A stretch of 64,000 nt of DNA from Micromonospora halophytica (GTDB lineage: Bacteria > Actinomycetota > Actinomycetes > Mycobacteriales > Micromonosporaceae). Position 1 is the first letter of the stretch. Each line of letters begins with the position of its first letter. The translations under genes and the position numbers were made by a program. Positions 54,026-62,049 of this stretch are shown here, piece after piece. The notes under the pieces were generated by a model. It worked only from the letters and a program-made list of their open reading frames with translations. It ran no database searches and was not told the origin of the DNA. Location: assembly GCF_900090245.1 (NCBI RefSeq), contig NZ_FMDN01000014.1, positions 62,001 to 126,000 on the forward strand, written 5' to 3'.

Positions 54026-55272
54026 CCGACGCGCTGGCCCGGGTGGCGGTCCGCCGTGCGCACGTGTTGGTGGTGCAGACGCCGGAACATTGGTTGACCC
54101 GTGTCGTCGTCGAGCGGCATGTCCTGGCCCGGTCGTGGCGGCTGGCGATGTCGCCGGCGGACGCAGACGTCCTGGTGGTCTGTGGTGCCCCCGGCCGCGA
54201 ACTGGCGCGGGTGGTGACGCACCTGTGGGATCAGATGCCCGGGCCACGTAGCCGCGTCCAGGTGGACGGCCCGGAGGTCGTCGTCCCAGCGCTCGACACC
54301 GCCGAGAGCGAGTTGCTCGATTCGGCGCGGCAGCGGATCGACAGCCGGGACCGGCCGCACGCACGGTCACCAAAGCACGGGTCGGTCGATGAGCCGCCTA
54401 CCAACCATGCGATGGAGGAGGGTGGTCATGGGCACCGCGATTCCGGTCCGCAGGCACACCACAGCGGCGCCGATGCGGGTCCTCCTGCCGACATGGGCAG
54501 CACCGACCACGGAGGCTCGGACCACGGGGGCATGGACCACGGGGGCATGGACCACGGGGGCATGGACCACGGGGGCATGGAGATGGCGCCGGCCGGTATC
54601 CCGCTGGCGCAGGGAGGTGAGGACCGTGACGGGCTGGAGCTGGATGTCCTGCACCTGGAGCTTGGCCCCGTGCTGGCGTACTGGCCGGCGGGCCTGATCC
54701 TGACCTGCGCGTTGCAGGGCGACGTGATCGTCGAGGCCGAGGCCCGCCTGGTCGACGCCGACCCCTCGTCCACCCCGGGCCACCCCGGGCCACCGGACCC
54801 ACTCCGTCAGGCGGCCCGACGATGCGACAACGTCAGGAACCTGCTGGCGCTCGCCGGGTCGACGGACGCGGCGTCCCGCGTCCGTCACATCCGCGACTCG
54901 CTGCTGACCGACCGAGATGCCGACCGGGCCGCAGCCGAACTGGACCGGCTCCGTCGCTCGGTGCGCCGGTCGTGGCTGCTGCGCTGGTCGCTGCGGCGGC
55001 TGCGGTTTCTGACCGATCGTGACCTCGCCCGTCATCGGCTACCCGCGCACCTGCGCGGAGACACCCACGATCGGTTGCTGACCATGCTGGACAGGGCCGC
55101 GCACAGCCTCGCGGCGACCGCGGCTGAGCCGGACGCGTGCGGCAGGCACACCACAGCCGTTGACGGCATCGCCGACGTCGTGCGCGGTCTGGACCTTGCC
55201 ACCGCACGGCTGGTCGTGGCCAGTCTCGACCTCGATGCCCTGACCGTGCAGGGCGAGGTCAACCGTGTCTGA
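54022..55272 (+). CDS. Fused, cofactor-less NuoB/NuoD-like protein with Met/His repeat
   Basis: A 416-residue protein in the place of nuoB-nuoC-nuoD. Residues about 15-85 resemble NuoB (DADVLVVCGAPGRELARVV... LWDQMPGPR matches the VxGPVTxxMAPxLxxxYDQMPxPR region), but the paired cysteines that hold cluster N2 are absent. After an MDHGG-repeat linker (about residues 162-186), the region DVLHLELGPVLAYWPAGLILTCALQGDVIVEAEA resembles the start of NuoD, again without quinone-site His/Asp residues, and RCDNVRNLLALAG resembles a later NuoD helix. It probably keeps the structural dock for the membrane arm while losing redox chemistry. The GTG start overlaps the nuoA stop. Confidence 0.65.
   Translation: MTDALARVAVRRAHVLVVQTPEHWLTRVVVERHVLARSWRLAMSPADADVLVVCGAPGRELARVVTHLWDQMPGPRSRVQVDGPEVVVPALDTAESELLDSARQRIDSRDRPHARSPKHGSVDEPPTNHAMEEGGHGHRDSGPQAHHSGADAGPPADMGSTDHGGSDHGGMDHGGMDHGGMDHGGMEMAPAGIPLAQGGEDRDGLELDVLHLELGPVLAYWPAGLILTCALQGDVIVEAEARLVDADPSSTPGHPGPPDPLRQAARRCDNVRNLLALAGSTDAASRVRHIRDSLLTDRDADRAAAELDRLRRSVRRSWLLRWSLRRLRFLTDRDLARHRLPAHLRGDTHDRLLTMLDRAAHSLAATAAEPDACGRHTTAVDGIADVVRGLDLATARLVVASLDLDALTVQGEVNRV
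54505..54579 (+). repeat. 15-bp tandem repeat encoding MDHGG
   Basis: Five consecutive 15-bp units GACCACGGGGGCATG; the first unit is diverged and the last four are identical. They encode a Met/His-rich metal-binding-like linker inside the NuoB/NuoD-like protein. Copy number is likely variable. Confidence 0.85.
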
Positions 55273-56200
55273 TCCGGTGACGACGGTTCCCGCAGGCTGG
55301 GCGGTCGCCGCGGCCGGGCTTCTCGGCCTGCTCACGACCGCCGCTGCGGTGTTCGACGGAGTCCTGACCGCCCGTGCCGCGGGTGCCCGCTCATCCGGGC
55401 TGGGTACGCCGGTGTGGGAGGTGGCCCGGCTGCTGCGGCAACGGCGCCGCAGCACCGTCGCCGCTGATCACCTGCTGTGGCGCATCGGCGGCGCCGGACT
55501 GCTCGTGATGTCGCTGATGATCGTCACGGTGGTGCCGCTGGGCAGGTGGACGTTGTTCGACCTCGATGTCGGGGTGGTGTGGTTCAACGCGATGGACGTG
55601 CTGGCGTGGGCGTTCGTGTGGCTGACCGGCTGGGGGGCCAACTCGGCGCATTCCCTGGTCGGCGGCTACCGCTTCCTGGCGCACGGACTGGCCTACGAAC
55701 TGCCGCTGATGTTCGCGTTGGTGGCGCCGGCGGTGGCCGCGTCGAGTTTGAACGTCGGGACGGTCGCCGCGGCGCAGGACGGCCTGTGGTTCGTGGTGTG
55801 GATGCCGGTGGCGTTCCTCGCGTACTGCCTCGGCGCGGTGGCGATCGCTGTCTGGGGGCCGTTCTCGCCGGCCCTCGGCGCGGACATCGCCGGTGGTGTC
55901 ACCGCCGAGCTGTCCGGCGTCGACCGGCTGCTCTTCACCGGGGGACGGTATGCGCTGCTGGCCGCCGGGGCGGCGTTCGCGGTGCCGATGTTCCTCGGCG
56001 GTGGAGCCGGTCCGCTGCTGCCTGGCTGGGCGTGGGTGCTGCTGAAGACCGTTGCCGTGCTCGCCGTGTTCGTGTGGCTGCGTCGTCGGCTGTCCGTTCT
56101 TCGGCCGGATCTGTTCATGGAGTTCGGGTGGGTGGTGCTGCTGCCGGCCGTGCTGGTGCAGGACCTGGTCGTCGCCGCCATCGCGGTGGGGAAGGGCTGA
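55265..56200 (+). CDS. nuoH: NADH dehydrogenase subunit H-like protein
   Basis: A 311-residue polytopic membrane protein of the NuoH/HycD family. Recognisable parts are the first helix plus the loop DGVLTARAAG, the tandem helices around WFNAMDVLAWAFVWLTGWG and the conserved block ELSGVDRLLFTGGRYALL, equivalent to the AEY loop of NuoH. The glutamate-rich quinone loop of true NuoH is reduced to one Glu here, consistent with a divergent, perhaps quinone-independent role. The GTG start overlaps the end of the previous gene by 8 nt. Confidence 0.85.
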   Translation: MSDPVTTVPAGWAVAAAGLLGLLTTAAAVFDGVLTARAAGARSSGLGTPVWEVARLLRQRRRSTVAADHLLWRIGGAGLLVMSLMIVTVVPLGRWTLFDLDVGVVWFNAMDVLAWAFVWLTGWGANSAHSLVGGYRFLAHGLAYELPLMFALVAPAVAASSLNVGTVAAAQDGLWFVVWMPVAFLAYCLGAVAIAVWGPFSPALGADIAGGVTAELSGVDRLLFTGGRYALLAAGAAFAVPMFLGGGAGPLLPGWAWVLLKTVAVLAVFVWLRRRLSVLRPDLFMEFGWVVLLPAVLVQDLVVAAIAVGKG

Positions 56201-56203
56201 GGC

Positions 56204-56767
56204 GTGGTCACGCACATCGCGTTCTGGGCGCTCGCCGTCGTCGCCGTGCTGGCCGGCGCCGCCGTCTTCTGGGTGAACTCGATGGCGCGGGCGAGCTATG
56301 CGCTCGCGCTGTCGTTCATCGCCGTCGGTGTGCAGGTGCTGCTGTTGCAGCAGAACTACGTCGGCGTGGTGACGATCCTGATGATGGTGATGGAGATGGC
56401 CGTGATGGCCGTCTACATGGTGATGTTCATGGGCATGAATCCGGCGCTGATGCCGATGAGCATGGTGCACGACAAGCGGCACGCCGTGGCCGCCTCCGTC
56501 GGCGTGTTCGTCGTGTTGGCCGCCGGGGTGCTGCTCGTCCCGTGGCCGGCCCGCCGCGGGGCACCCGCCGAGGACGTGACCGCGGCGCTGGGTGAGGAGC
56601 TGATGGGCCCGAAGATGCTGGTCATGGTCGTCGTCGGGGTGGTCATGGCGGTCACCATCGTGGCCGGCGTGGTGCTGGCGGCACACCGCACCCGCTACGA
56701 CCGCTTCGGTGACGACCTGCGCCGGCGCCCCGCAAACGACCCGCAACCGGGAGGCGTCGGCCGATGA
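56204..56767 (+). CDS. nuoJ: NADH dehydrogenase subunit J-like protein
   Basis: A 187-residue membrane protein of the NuoJ family. It begins at a GTG 3 nt after nuoH, has the helix pattern of NuoJ with the conserved NSMARASYALALSFIAVGVQVLLL block and EMAVMAVYMVMFMGMN in helix three, and ends in a charged cytoplasmic tail. The stretch is unusually methionine-rich. The stop overlaps the nuoK ATG (ATGA). Confidence 0.9.
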   Translation: MVTHIAFWALAVVAVLAGAAVFWVNSMARASYALALSFIAVGVQVLLLQQNYVGVVTILMMVMEMAVMAVYMVMFMGMNPALMPMSMVHDKRHAVAASVGVFVVLAAGVLLVPWPARRGAPAEDVTAALGEELMGPKMLVMVVVGVVMAVTIVAGVVLAAHRTRYDRFGDDLRRRPANDPQPGGVGR

Positions 56768-57066
56768 CCCTGCAGACCGTGCTGCTCGTCGCGGCGGCCC
56801 TGTTCAGTGTCGGCCTGTACGGCGCGCTGTCCCAGCAGGTCGTGGTGATGGTGATGATGGGCCTGGAGTTGATGCTCAACGGTCTCATCCTGGCCGCCGC
56901 CGGCTTCTGGTGGTTTCTCGCCCCGGACCCGTCCGGCCAGGTGCTGCTGTTGGTGATCATCGCGGCGATGACCGTGGAGATGGCAATGGGCTTCGCCGTG
57001 GCCACCCTGCTGCACCGGGTACGCCGGGCCGACATGACCGACATGGCTGCGGACCTGTCCGGATGA
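56764..57066 (+). CDS. nuoK: NADH dehydrogenase subunit K-like protein
   Basis: A 100-residue three-helix subunit of the MrpC/NuoK family. The segment MMGLELMLNGLILAA carries the conserved glutamate of helix two, and a second conserved Glu is in MTVEMAMGFAVATLL. The size is exactly that of NuoK. It overlaps nuoJ and nuoL by 4 nt. Confidence 0.9.
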   Translation: MTLQTVLLVAAALFSVGLYGALSQQVVVMVMMGLELMLNGLILAAAGFWWFLAPDPSGQVLLLVIIAAMTVEMAMGFAVATLLHRVRRADMTDMAADLSG

Positions 57067-59006
57067 ACGAGTTCGCACAGGTGTGCCTGTGGCTGCTGGT
57101 GTTGCTGCCGGCAGGCGTGGGCGCTGTCCTGGCCGCCGTCGCGAGGGCGGACCGGGTCGCCGTACCGGTCTCGGCGTCGACCGCCGCCGTCATGGTGGGC
57201 CTGTCGGCCGTGGTGGCAGCGGCCCGCCCGGCCGTCGCGGTGCCCTTCGTGGCCGGCACCGACGTCGCGCTGACCGTCGACGGGCTCGCCGCCCTGATCC
57301 TGCCGATGCTCACCGTGGTGACCCTGCTGGTGCTGCTCGCCGCGACGGGCGAGATCCGGACGTCGACAGCCCGGTTCCACGGCCTGATGTTGGTCTTCGC
57401 CGCAGCCGTCGCCGCGACAGCGACGGCGGCGACCCTGCCGACGCTGCTGATGGCGTGGGAGATCATGGGCGCCGCGTCGTACGCGTTGATCGGCTTCCAG
57501 TGGCGCGACGACGACCGGGTGTCGGCCGGTCTGACCGCCTTCCTCACCACCCGCGCCGCGGACCTGGGCCTCTACCTGGCAGCCGGGGCGGCGCTCGCCG
57601 GCGGCGCCGGCCTGGCCCTGGCGGACCTGCCGGCCAGCAGCCCGGGGTGGCGGAACGTGATCACCGCCGGCATCCTCGTCGCCGCGCTGGGCAAGGCCGC
57701 CCAGCTGCCGTTCTCGTTCTGGCTCTCCCGGGCGATGGCGGGCCCGAGCACGGTGAGCGCACTGCTGCACTCCGCGGCGATGGTGGCGATGGGCGGCTAC
57801 CTGCTGCTGCGGGTCGAGCCACTGCTGGCCGCCAGCGGATGGGCGGGACCGGTGACCATCGGGCTGGGTGCCGCGACCGCGCTGCTGCTCTCCGCGGTGG
57901 CCCTGGCGCAGCGGGACCTCAAGCAGCTGCTGGCCGCCTCCACCGCCGCCCAACTCGGCTTCGTCGTGATGGCCGCCGGCGCCGCGACGGTGACCGGCGG
58001 GGCGGCGCACCTGGTCGCGCACGCCGCGACCAAGGCCCTGCTGTTCCTGGCCGCCGGCGTATGGCTGACCGCGCTGGGCACCAAGCGGCTCACCGGCCTG
58101 CGCGGCGTCGCCAAGCGGTGGCGGCTGGTCGGCTGGTCGGCCACGATCGGGGCGCTGGCTCTCGCGGGAATCGCACCGCTGTCACTGTGGGCGACCAAGG
58201 ACGCCGTACTCACCGCCGTCGCCGAGCAGTCGCCGTGGCTGTACGCGGCGGGTCTCGTGGCGTCGGCGTTGTCCGCCGCCTACGCCGCGAAGATCCTCGT
58301 CGTGATCTGGCTGCGGGTACCTGCCGACCGCCGCGCCGAGGTGGAGGCACACTTCGACGAGGAGGAGCGGGGCACCCGGCGGGTCACGGTGCGGCAACAG
58401 GCACCGCTGCTACCGCTGGCGGTGGGCGCCGCGTGCGCCGGTCTGCTGGCTCTCCCGCCGCTCGTCGCCGCCGTCTCCCGGGCCGTCGGCGAGCCCGGCG
58501 GCGCCCACACGCCGGCCTGGGAGCTGGTCGTGTCGGCGGCGATCGCCCTCGTGGTCCTGCTGATCGTGGTCGTCCGTCGGCGGGTGCCGGAGCCGCGCTG
58601 GGCGTTGCGCTGGCTGGGGTTGCCGGCGGCCGCATCGGCGCTGGTGGTGCGTCCCACGCTGCGCTGTGCGAACGCCCTGGCGCGGTTCGACGACCGGATC
58701 GTGGACCGGGGTGTCACCGGTGCCGCCCGAGCCGCGCTGGCGGTCAGTCGCCGCGCGGGCGGGTTCGACGACCGGGTCGTCGACCGGGCCGTGGAGCGCG
58801 GCGCCGCCGGTACGCTGCGGGTCGCGCAGCGCGCGGGACGAGCCGACGACCGCTGGCTGGACGCGGCGGTGGAACACCTCGCCGCCACGGTGCGCCGGCT
58901 GGGCCGGCTGGCCCGCCGGCCGCAGACCGGCCAACTGCACCAGTACTACCTGCAAGCCGTCGTGGTGCTCGTCCTCGGCGTCGTCCTTCTCGTGGCGTTG
59001 GGGTGA
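57063..59006 (+). CDS. nuoL: NADH dehydrogenase subunit L-like antiporter subunit
   Basis: A 647-residue antiporter-like subunit. The proton_antipo_M core is clear: MAWEIMGAASYALIGFQW with the key Glu, AGILVAALGKAAQLPFSFWLSRAMAGPSTVSALLHSAAMV with the key Lys and His, and VALAQRDLKQLLAASTAAQLGFV. The C-terminal extension has three repeats of the type DDRxVDRxV (about residues 540-600) before a last membrane helix, in place of the usual lateral helix arrangement. The ATG overlaps the nuoK stop. Confidence 0.92.
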   Translation: MNEFAQVCLWLLVLLPAGVGAVLAAVARADRVAVPVSASTAAVMVGLSAVVAAARPAVAVPFVAGTDVALTVDGLAALILPMLTVVTLLVLLAATGEIRTSTARFHGLMLVFAAAVAATATAATLPTLLMAWEIMGAASYALIGFQWRDDDRVSAGLTAFLTTRAADLGLYLAAGAALAGGAGLALADLPASSPGWRNVITAGILVAALGKAAQLPFSFWLSRAMAGPSTVSALLHSAAMVAMGGYLLLRVEPLLAASGWAGPVTIGLGAATALLLSAVALAQRDLKQLLAASTAAQLGFVVMAAGAATVTGGAAHLVAHAATKALLFLAAGVWLTALGTKRLTGLRGVAKRWRLVGWSATIGALALAGIAPLSLWATKDAVLTAVAEQSPWLYAAGLVASALSAAYAAKILVVIWLRVPADRRAEVEAHFDEEERGTRRVTVRQQAPLLPLAVGAACAGLLALPPLVAAVSRAVGEPGGAHTPAWELVVSAAIALVVLLIVVVRRRVPEPRWALRWLGLPAAASALVVRPTLRCANALARFDDRIVDRGVTGAARAALAVSRRAGGFDDRVVDRAVERGAAGTLRVAQRAGRADDRWLDAAVEHLAATVRRLGRLARRPQTGQLHQYYLQAVVVLVLGVVLLVALG

Positions 59007-59009
59007 GCC

Positions 59010-60500
59010 GTGCTCAGCGTGATCATTTTCCTGCCTCTGGTTGCCGGTCTGGCCCTGGCCGCGCTTCCGCGGCTGGGCGACCGGACGGCCCGCTGGACGT
59101 GGGTGGCCGTCACCGCCGTCGACCTCGCGCTGATCATCGGGCTGTGGCTGCGCTACGAGACCCCGCCGCCGGGGGGCCTGGCGTTCGAGGAGCAGGTGCC
59201 CTGGATCCCGGGCGTGAACAGCAGTTACCACCTCGGCGTCGACGGCCTGTCCCTGCCGCTGATCGCGATGACCGGGGTCATCTTCCTCGCCTGCGCGGTG
59301 TACGCCCTGCGCAACCGGCGCCGTCCCCGCGCCCAGGCCGCGCTGTTCCTGTTCCTGCACAGCGTCAGCCTCGGTCTGTTCCTCGCCGCCGACCTGATCC
59401 TGTTCTTCGTCTTCTTCGACCTGTCCATCGTCGGTATGTACTTCGTCATCGCCGGATGGGGCCACGGAAACCCGGGCCGCTCGGCGATGAAGTTCTTCCT
59501 CTACACCTTCCTCGGCTCACTGGCGCTGCTGGTCGGGTTCATCGGCCTCTACGTCGCCGCCGAACCGCACACCTTCGACATGCCGGCGCTCGCCGCCGCC
59601 ACACCGCTGGCTGGCCGGCCCCTCGCAGGCGGGCTGGTGCTCGCCGCGATCCTGGTCGGGCTTGCGGTGAAGACCCCTACCGTCCCCTTTCACACCTGGC
59701 TGCCACCGGCGCACACCGACGCCCCCTCCGTCGGCTCGGCGGTGCTGGCCGGGGTGCTGCTGAAGATGGGCACCTACGGCTTCGTCCGCATCGCGATGCC
59801 GATGCTGCCGCAGGCGTGGCGGGCCTGGGCCTGGGTGATCGTCGTGGTCGGCGTGGTGTCGGTGCTCTACGGCGCGCTGGTGGCGCTGGCCCAGACCAAC
59901 GTCAAACGGATGATCGCCTACACGTCGGTCAACCACATGGGCTACATCGTCCTCGCCGTCGGCGTGGCCGGTCTGGTGGCCGGTGACACCGCAGCGGCCC
60001 GCAGCATCGCGGTGACCGGTGCGGTCTACCAGATGGTCAGCCACGGCCTGATCACCGCGGCGCTGTTCCTGCTCACCGGCGTCCTGCGCGACCGCGCCGG
60101 CAGCTACGAGATGCGCGAGTACGGCGGACTCGCCGCCCCGGCACCGAGGTTCGCGGCCGTGTTCGCCGTCGGCGCGTTCGCCTCCCTGGGCCTGCCGGCG
60201 TTCACCGGCTTCATCGCCGAGTTCCAGATCTTCACCGGCAGCGTGGCCGCCGCCCCGGTGACCGCGGTGGCGATCCTCGGCATCCTGGTCACCGCCGCGC
60301 TGTTCCTGCGCGCGCTGCAGGGCCTCCTCGCCGGCGACACCCGCGGGCGTGCGGTCGGCTTCACCGACCTGCGTCCCGCCGAGGTCTGGTCGGTGGGGCC
60401 ACTGCTGCTGCTCTCCCTGCTGTTCGGGGTCCTGCCGCGTCCGCTGCTCGACGTCATCGAACCCGCCTCCGCCACCGTCATCGACCTCGTCGGGAGATAG
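59010..60500 (+). CDS. nuoM: NADH dehydrogenase subunit M-like antiporter subunit
   Basis: A 496-residue antiporter-like subunit from a GTG 3 nt after nuoL. Key blocks are present: LILFFVFFDLSIVGMYFVI, where the usual catalytic Glu after the first helix pair is replaced by Asp/Ser context, LAVKTPTVPFHTWLPPAHTDAPSVGSAVLAGVLLKMG with Lys, and ALVALAQTNVKRMIAYTSVNHMGYI. Length is normal. In most NuoM proteins the FF(E)xxL motif carries Glu; here FFDLSIVG keeps an acidic residue one position earlier. Confidence 0.92.
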   Translation: MLSVIIFLPLVAGLALAALPRLGDRTARWTWVAVTAVDLALIIGLWLRYETPPPGGLAFEEQVPWIPGVNSSYHLGVDGLSLPLIAMTGVIFLACAVYALRNRRRPRAQAALFLFLHSVSLGLFLAADLILFFVFFDLSIVGMYFVIAGWGHGNPGRSAMKFFLYTFLGSLALLVGFIGLYVAAEPHTFDMPALAAATPLAGRPLAGGLVLAAILVGLAVKTPTVPFHTWLPPAHTDAPSVGSAVLAGVLLKMGTYGFVRIAMPMLPQAWRAWAWVIVVVGVVSVLYGALVALAQTNVKRMIAYTSVNHMGYIVLAVGVAGLVAGDTAAARSIAVTGAVYQMVSHGLITAALFLLTGVLRDRAGSYEMREYGGLAAPAPRFAAVFAVGAFASLGLPAFTGFIAEFQIFTGSVAAAPVTAVAILGILVTAALFLRALQGLLAGDTRGRAVGFTDLRPAEVWSVGPLLLLSLLFGVLPRPLLDVIEPASATVIDLVGR

Positions 60501-60503
60501 CCG

Positions 60504-61922
60504 GTGCAGACGGACATGATGCGGCCGTTGCTGCTGCTGCCCGAGATGCTGCTGGTCGTCGGAGCGCTCACCGCGCTGCTCGGCGGCTCGTTCGTCCCCC
60601 GGCACCGGCAGTGGATCATCCGGGTGCTCACCGCCGTCGTCCTCGTCGCCGTCGTCGGCACCGCCGCGGTGGGGTTGGCAGGGCCGACCCGGACCGCCTT
60701 CGACGACAGTTTCACCGTCGACACCGCCACCGGCGCCGCCCGGATCATCGCGGCCGTCGGCACGCTGCTGGTGCTCGTCCTGGCCGCCGACGAGATCGCC
60801 GGTGCGGCACGGGAGAGCGAGATCTGCGCCCTGCTGCTGTTCGGCACCGCCGGAACCGTGCTGCTCGCCGGCGCGGACGACCTCCTGGTCCTCGCCGTGG
60901 GGTTCCTGCTGGCCACCATTCCGCTGTACGGACTCATCGGGATCGTGTCGACCGCCGCCGGCGCCGAGGCAGCCGTCAAGACCTACCTGTTGGGGGCGCT
61001 GCTCGGCATCCTGCTCCTGCTCGGCGTGACGGTCCTGTCCGGACTGACCGGCAGCACCGGCTACGCCGACCTCACCGCCCGGCTCGCCGACGCGCCGCCC
61101 GGGGCGGTGACCGCAGCGGCCGTCGCGCTGGTGGCGGGGTTGGTGTTCAAGGCGGGCGGGGTACCCGGCCACTTCTGGGTGCCGGACGCGGCACAGGGCG
61201 CCAACGCCACGGCCGCGACGTTCCTGACCACAGTGCCCAAGATCGGGGCGCTGGTCGCGATCTACCGCCTGGTCGGTGTCCTGCCCGACACGGTGCCCTG
61301 GCCGGTGCTGGTGGCCACCGTGGCGGTAGCGAGCATGACGTGGGGAAACCTGGCGGCGTACTGGCAGTCCGATCCGCGCCGGCTACTCGGCTGGTCCACC
61401 GTCAGCCAGGTCGGGTTCCTGCTCGTTCCCGTGGTGGTGGCCGGCCGCAGCGACCTGGCCCTGCCGTCACTGCTGCTGTACCTCGCCGGCTACACGGTAA
61501 CCAACATCGCAGCCTTCGCCGTCACCGCCGCCCTGCCCGACCGCCGCGACCTCGCCGACTACCGGGGCCTGGCGGCCCAGGCTCCCTGGCTGGCCGCCGC
61601 CCTGGTGGTGGCACTGCTCGGCCTCGTCGGTACGCCACCCACCGTGGTGTTCATCGGTAAGCTCACCACCGCGACGGCCGCCTGGGACGGCGGCCACGGC
61701 TGGCTCGCCGTCGTCGTGTTCGCCAACACCCTGATCAGCCTCTTCTACTACCTGCGATGGATCGTCCCCACCTACCGGCGACCGGAGCCGGGCGGGCACC
61801 CGGCGGAGAGAAGCTCTGCCGTAGGACGGTGGGCCTCCCGCACCGCCGTCACGGCAGCCGCCGTCAGCCTCGCGCTGGGCCTCGCCGGGGGAATGGTGTG
61901 GACGGCGGTCAGCGGCCCATAG
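60504..61922 (+). CDS. nuoN: NADH dehydrogenase subunit N-like antiporter subunit
   Basis: A 472-residue last gene of the operon from a GTG 3 nt after nuoM. NuoN-type features are LVLAVGFLLATIPLYGLIGI, VAGLVFKAGGVPGHFWVPDAAQGANATAATFLTTVPKIGALVAI and LAAYWQSDPRRLLGWSTVSQVGF, with the key lysines in place. It has about 14 membrane helices. No terminator hairpin is obvious before the next gene, which begins about 130 nt downstream. Confidence 0.92.
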   Translation: MQTDMMRPLLLLPEMLLVVGALTALLGGSFVPRHRQWIIRVLTAVVLVAVVGTAAVGLAGPTRTAFDDSFTVDTATGAARIIAAVGTLLVLVLAADEIAGAARESEICALLLFGTAGTVLLAGADDLLVLAVGFLLATIPLYGLIGIVSTAAGAEAAVKTYLLGALLGILLLLGVTVLSGLTGSTGYADLTARLADAPPGAVTAAAVALVAGLVFKAGGVPGHFWVPDAAQGANATAATFLTTVPKIGALVAIYRLVGVLPDTVPWPVLVATVAVASMTWGNLAAYWQSDPRRLLGWSTVSQVGFLLVPVVVAGRSDLALPSLLLYLAGYTVTNIAAFAVTAALPDRRDLADYRGLAAQAPWLAAALVVALLGLVGTPPTVVFIGKLTTATAAWDGGHGWLAVVVFANTLISLFYYLRWIVPTYRRPEPGGHPAERSSAVGRWASRTAVTAAAVSLALGLAGGMVWTAVSGP

Positions 61923-62049
61923 TGCGGATCCGTGGCCGATGCCGCCTGCCGGCGGTACGCCAGGTCGTGCGGTTCGGCGACAGGGGCATTGGTGCCCAGT
62001 TTCAGGGTACCCGCACCGAATGTTCGGTCGCGCCCCACCAACTGTGCAG

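Noticed and set aside
57083..59986. 967-codon plus-strand frame across nuoL and nuoM
   Set aside because: It is Arg/Gly-rich, out of frame with the clear NuoL and NuoM proteins, and contains no membrane pattern.
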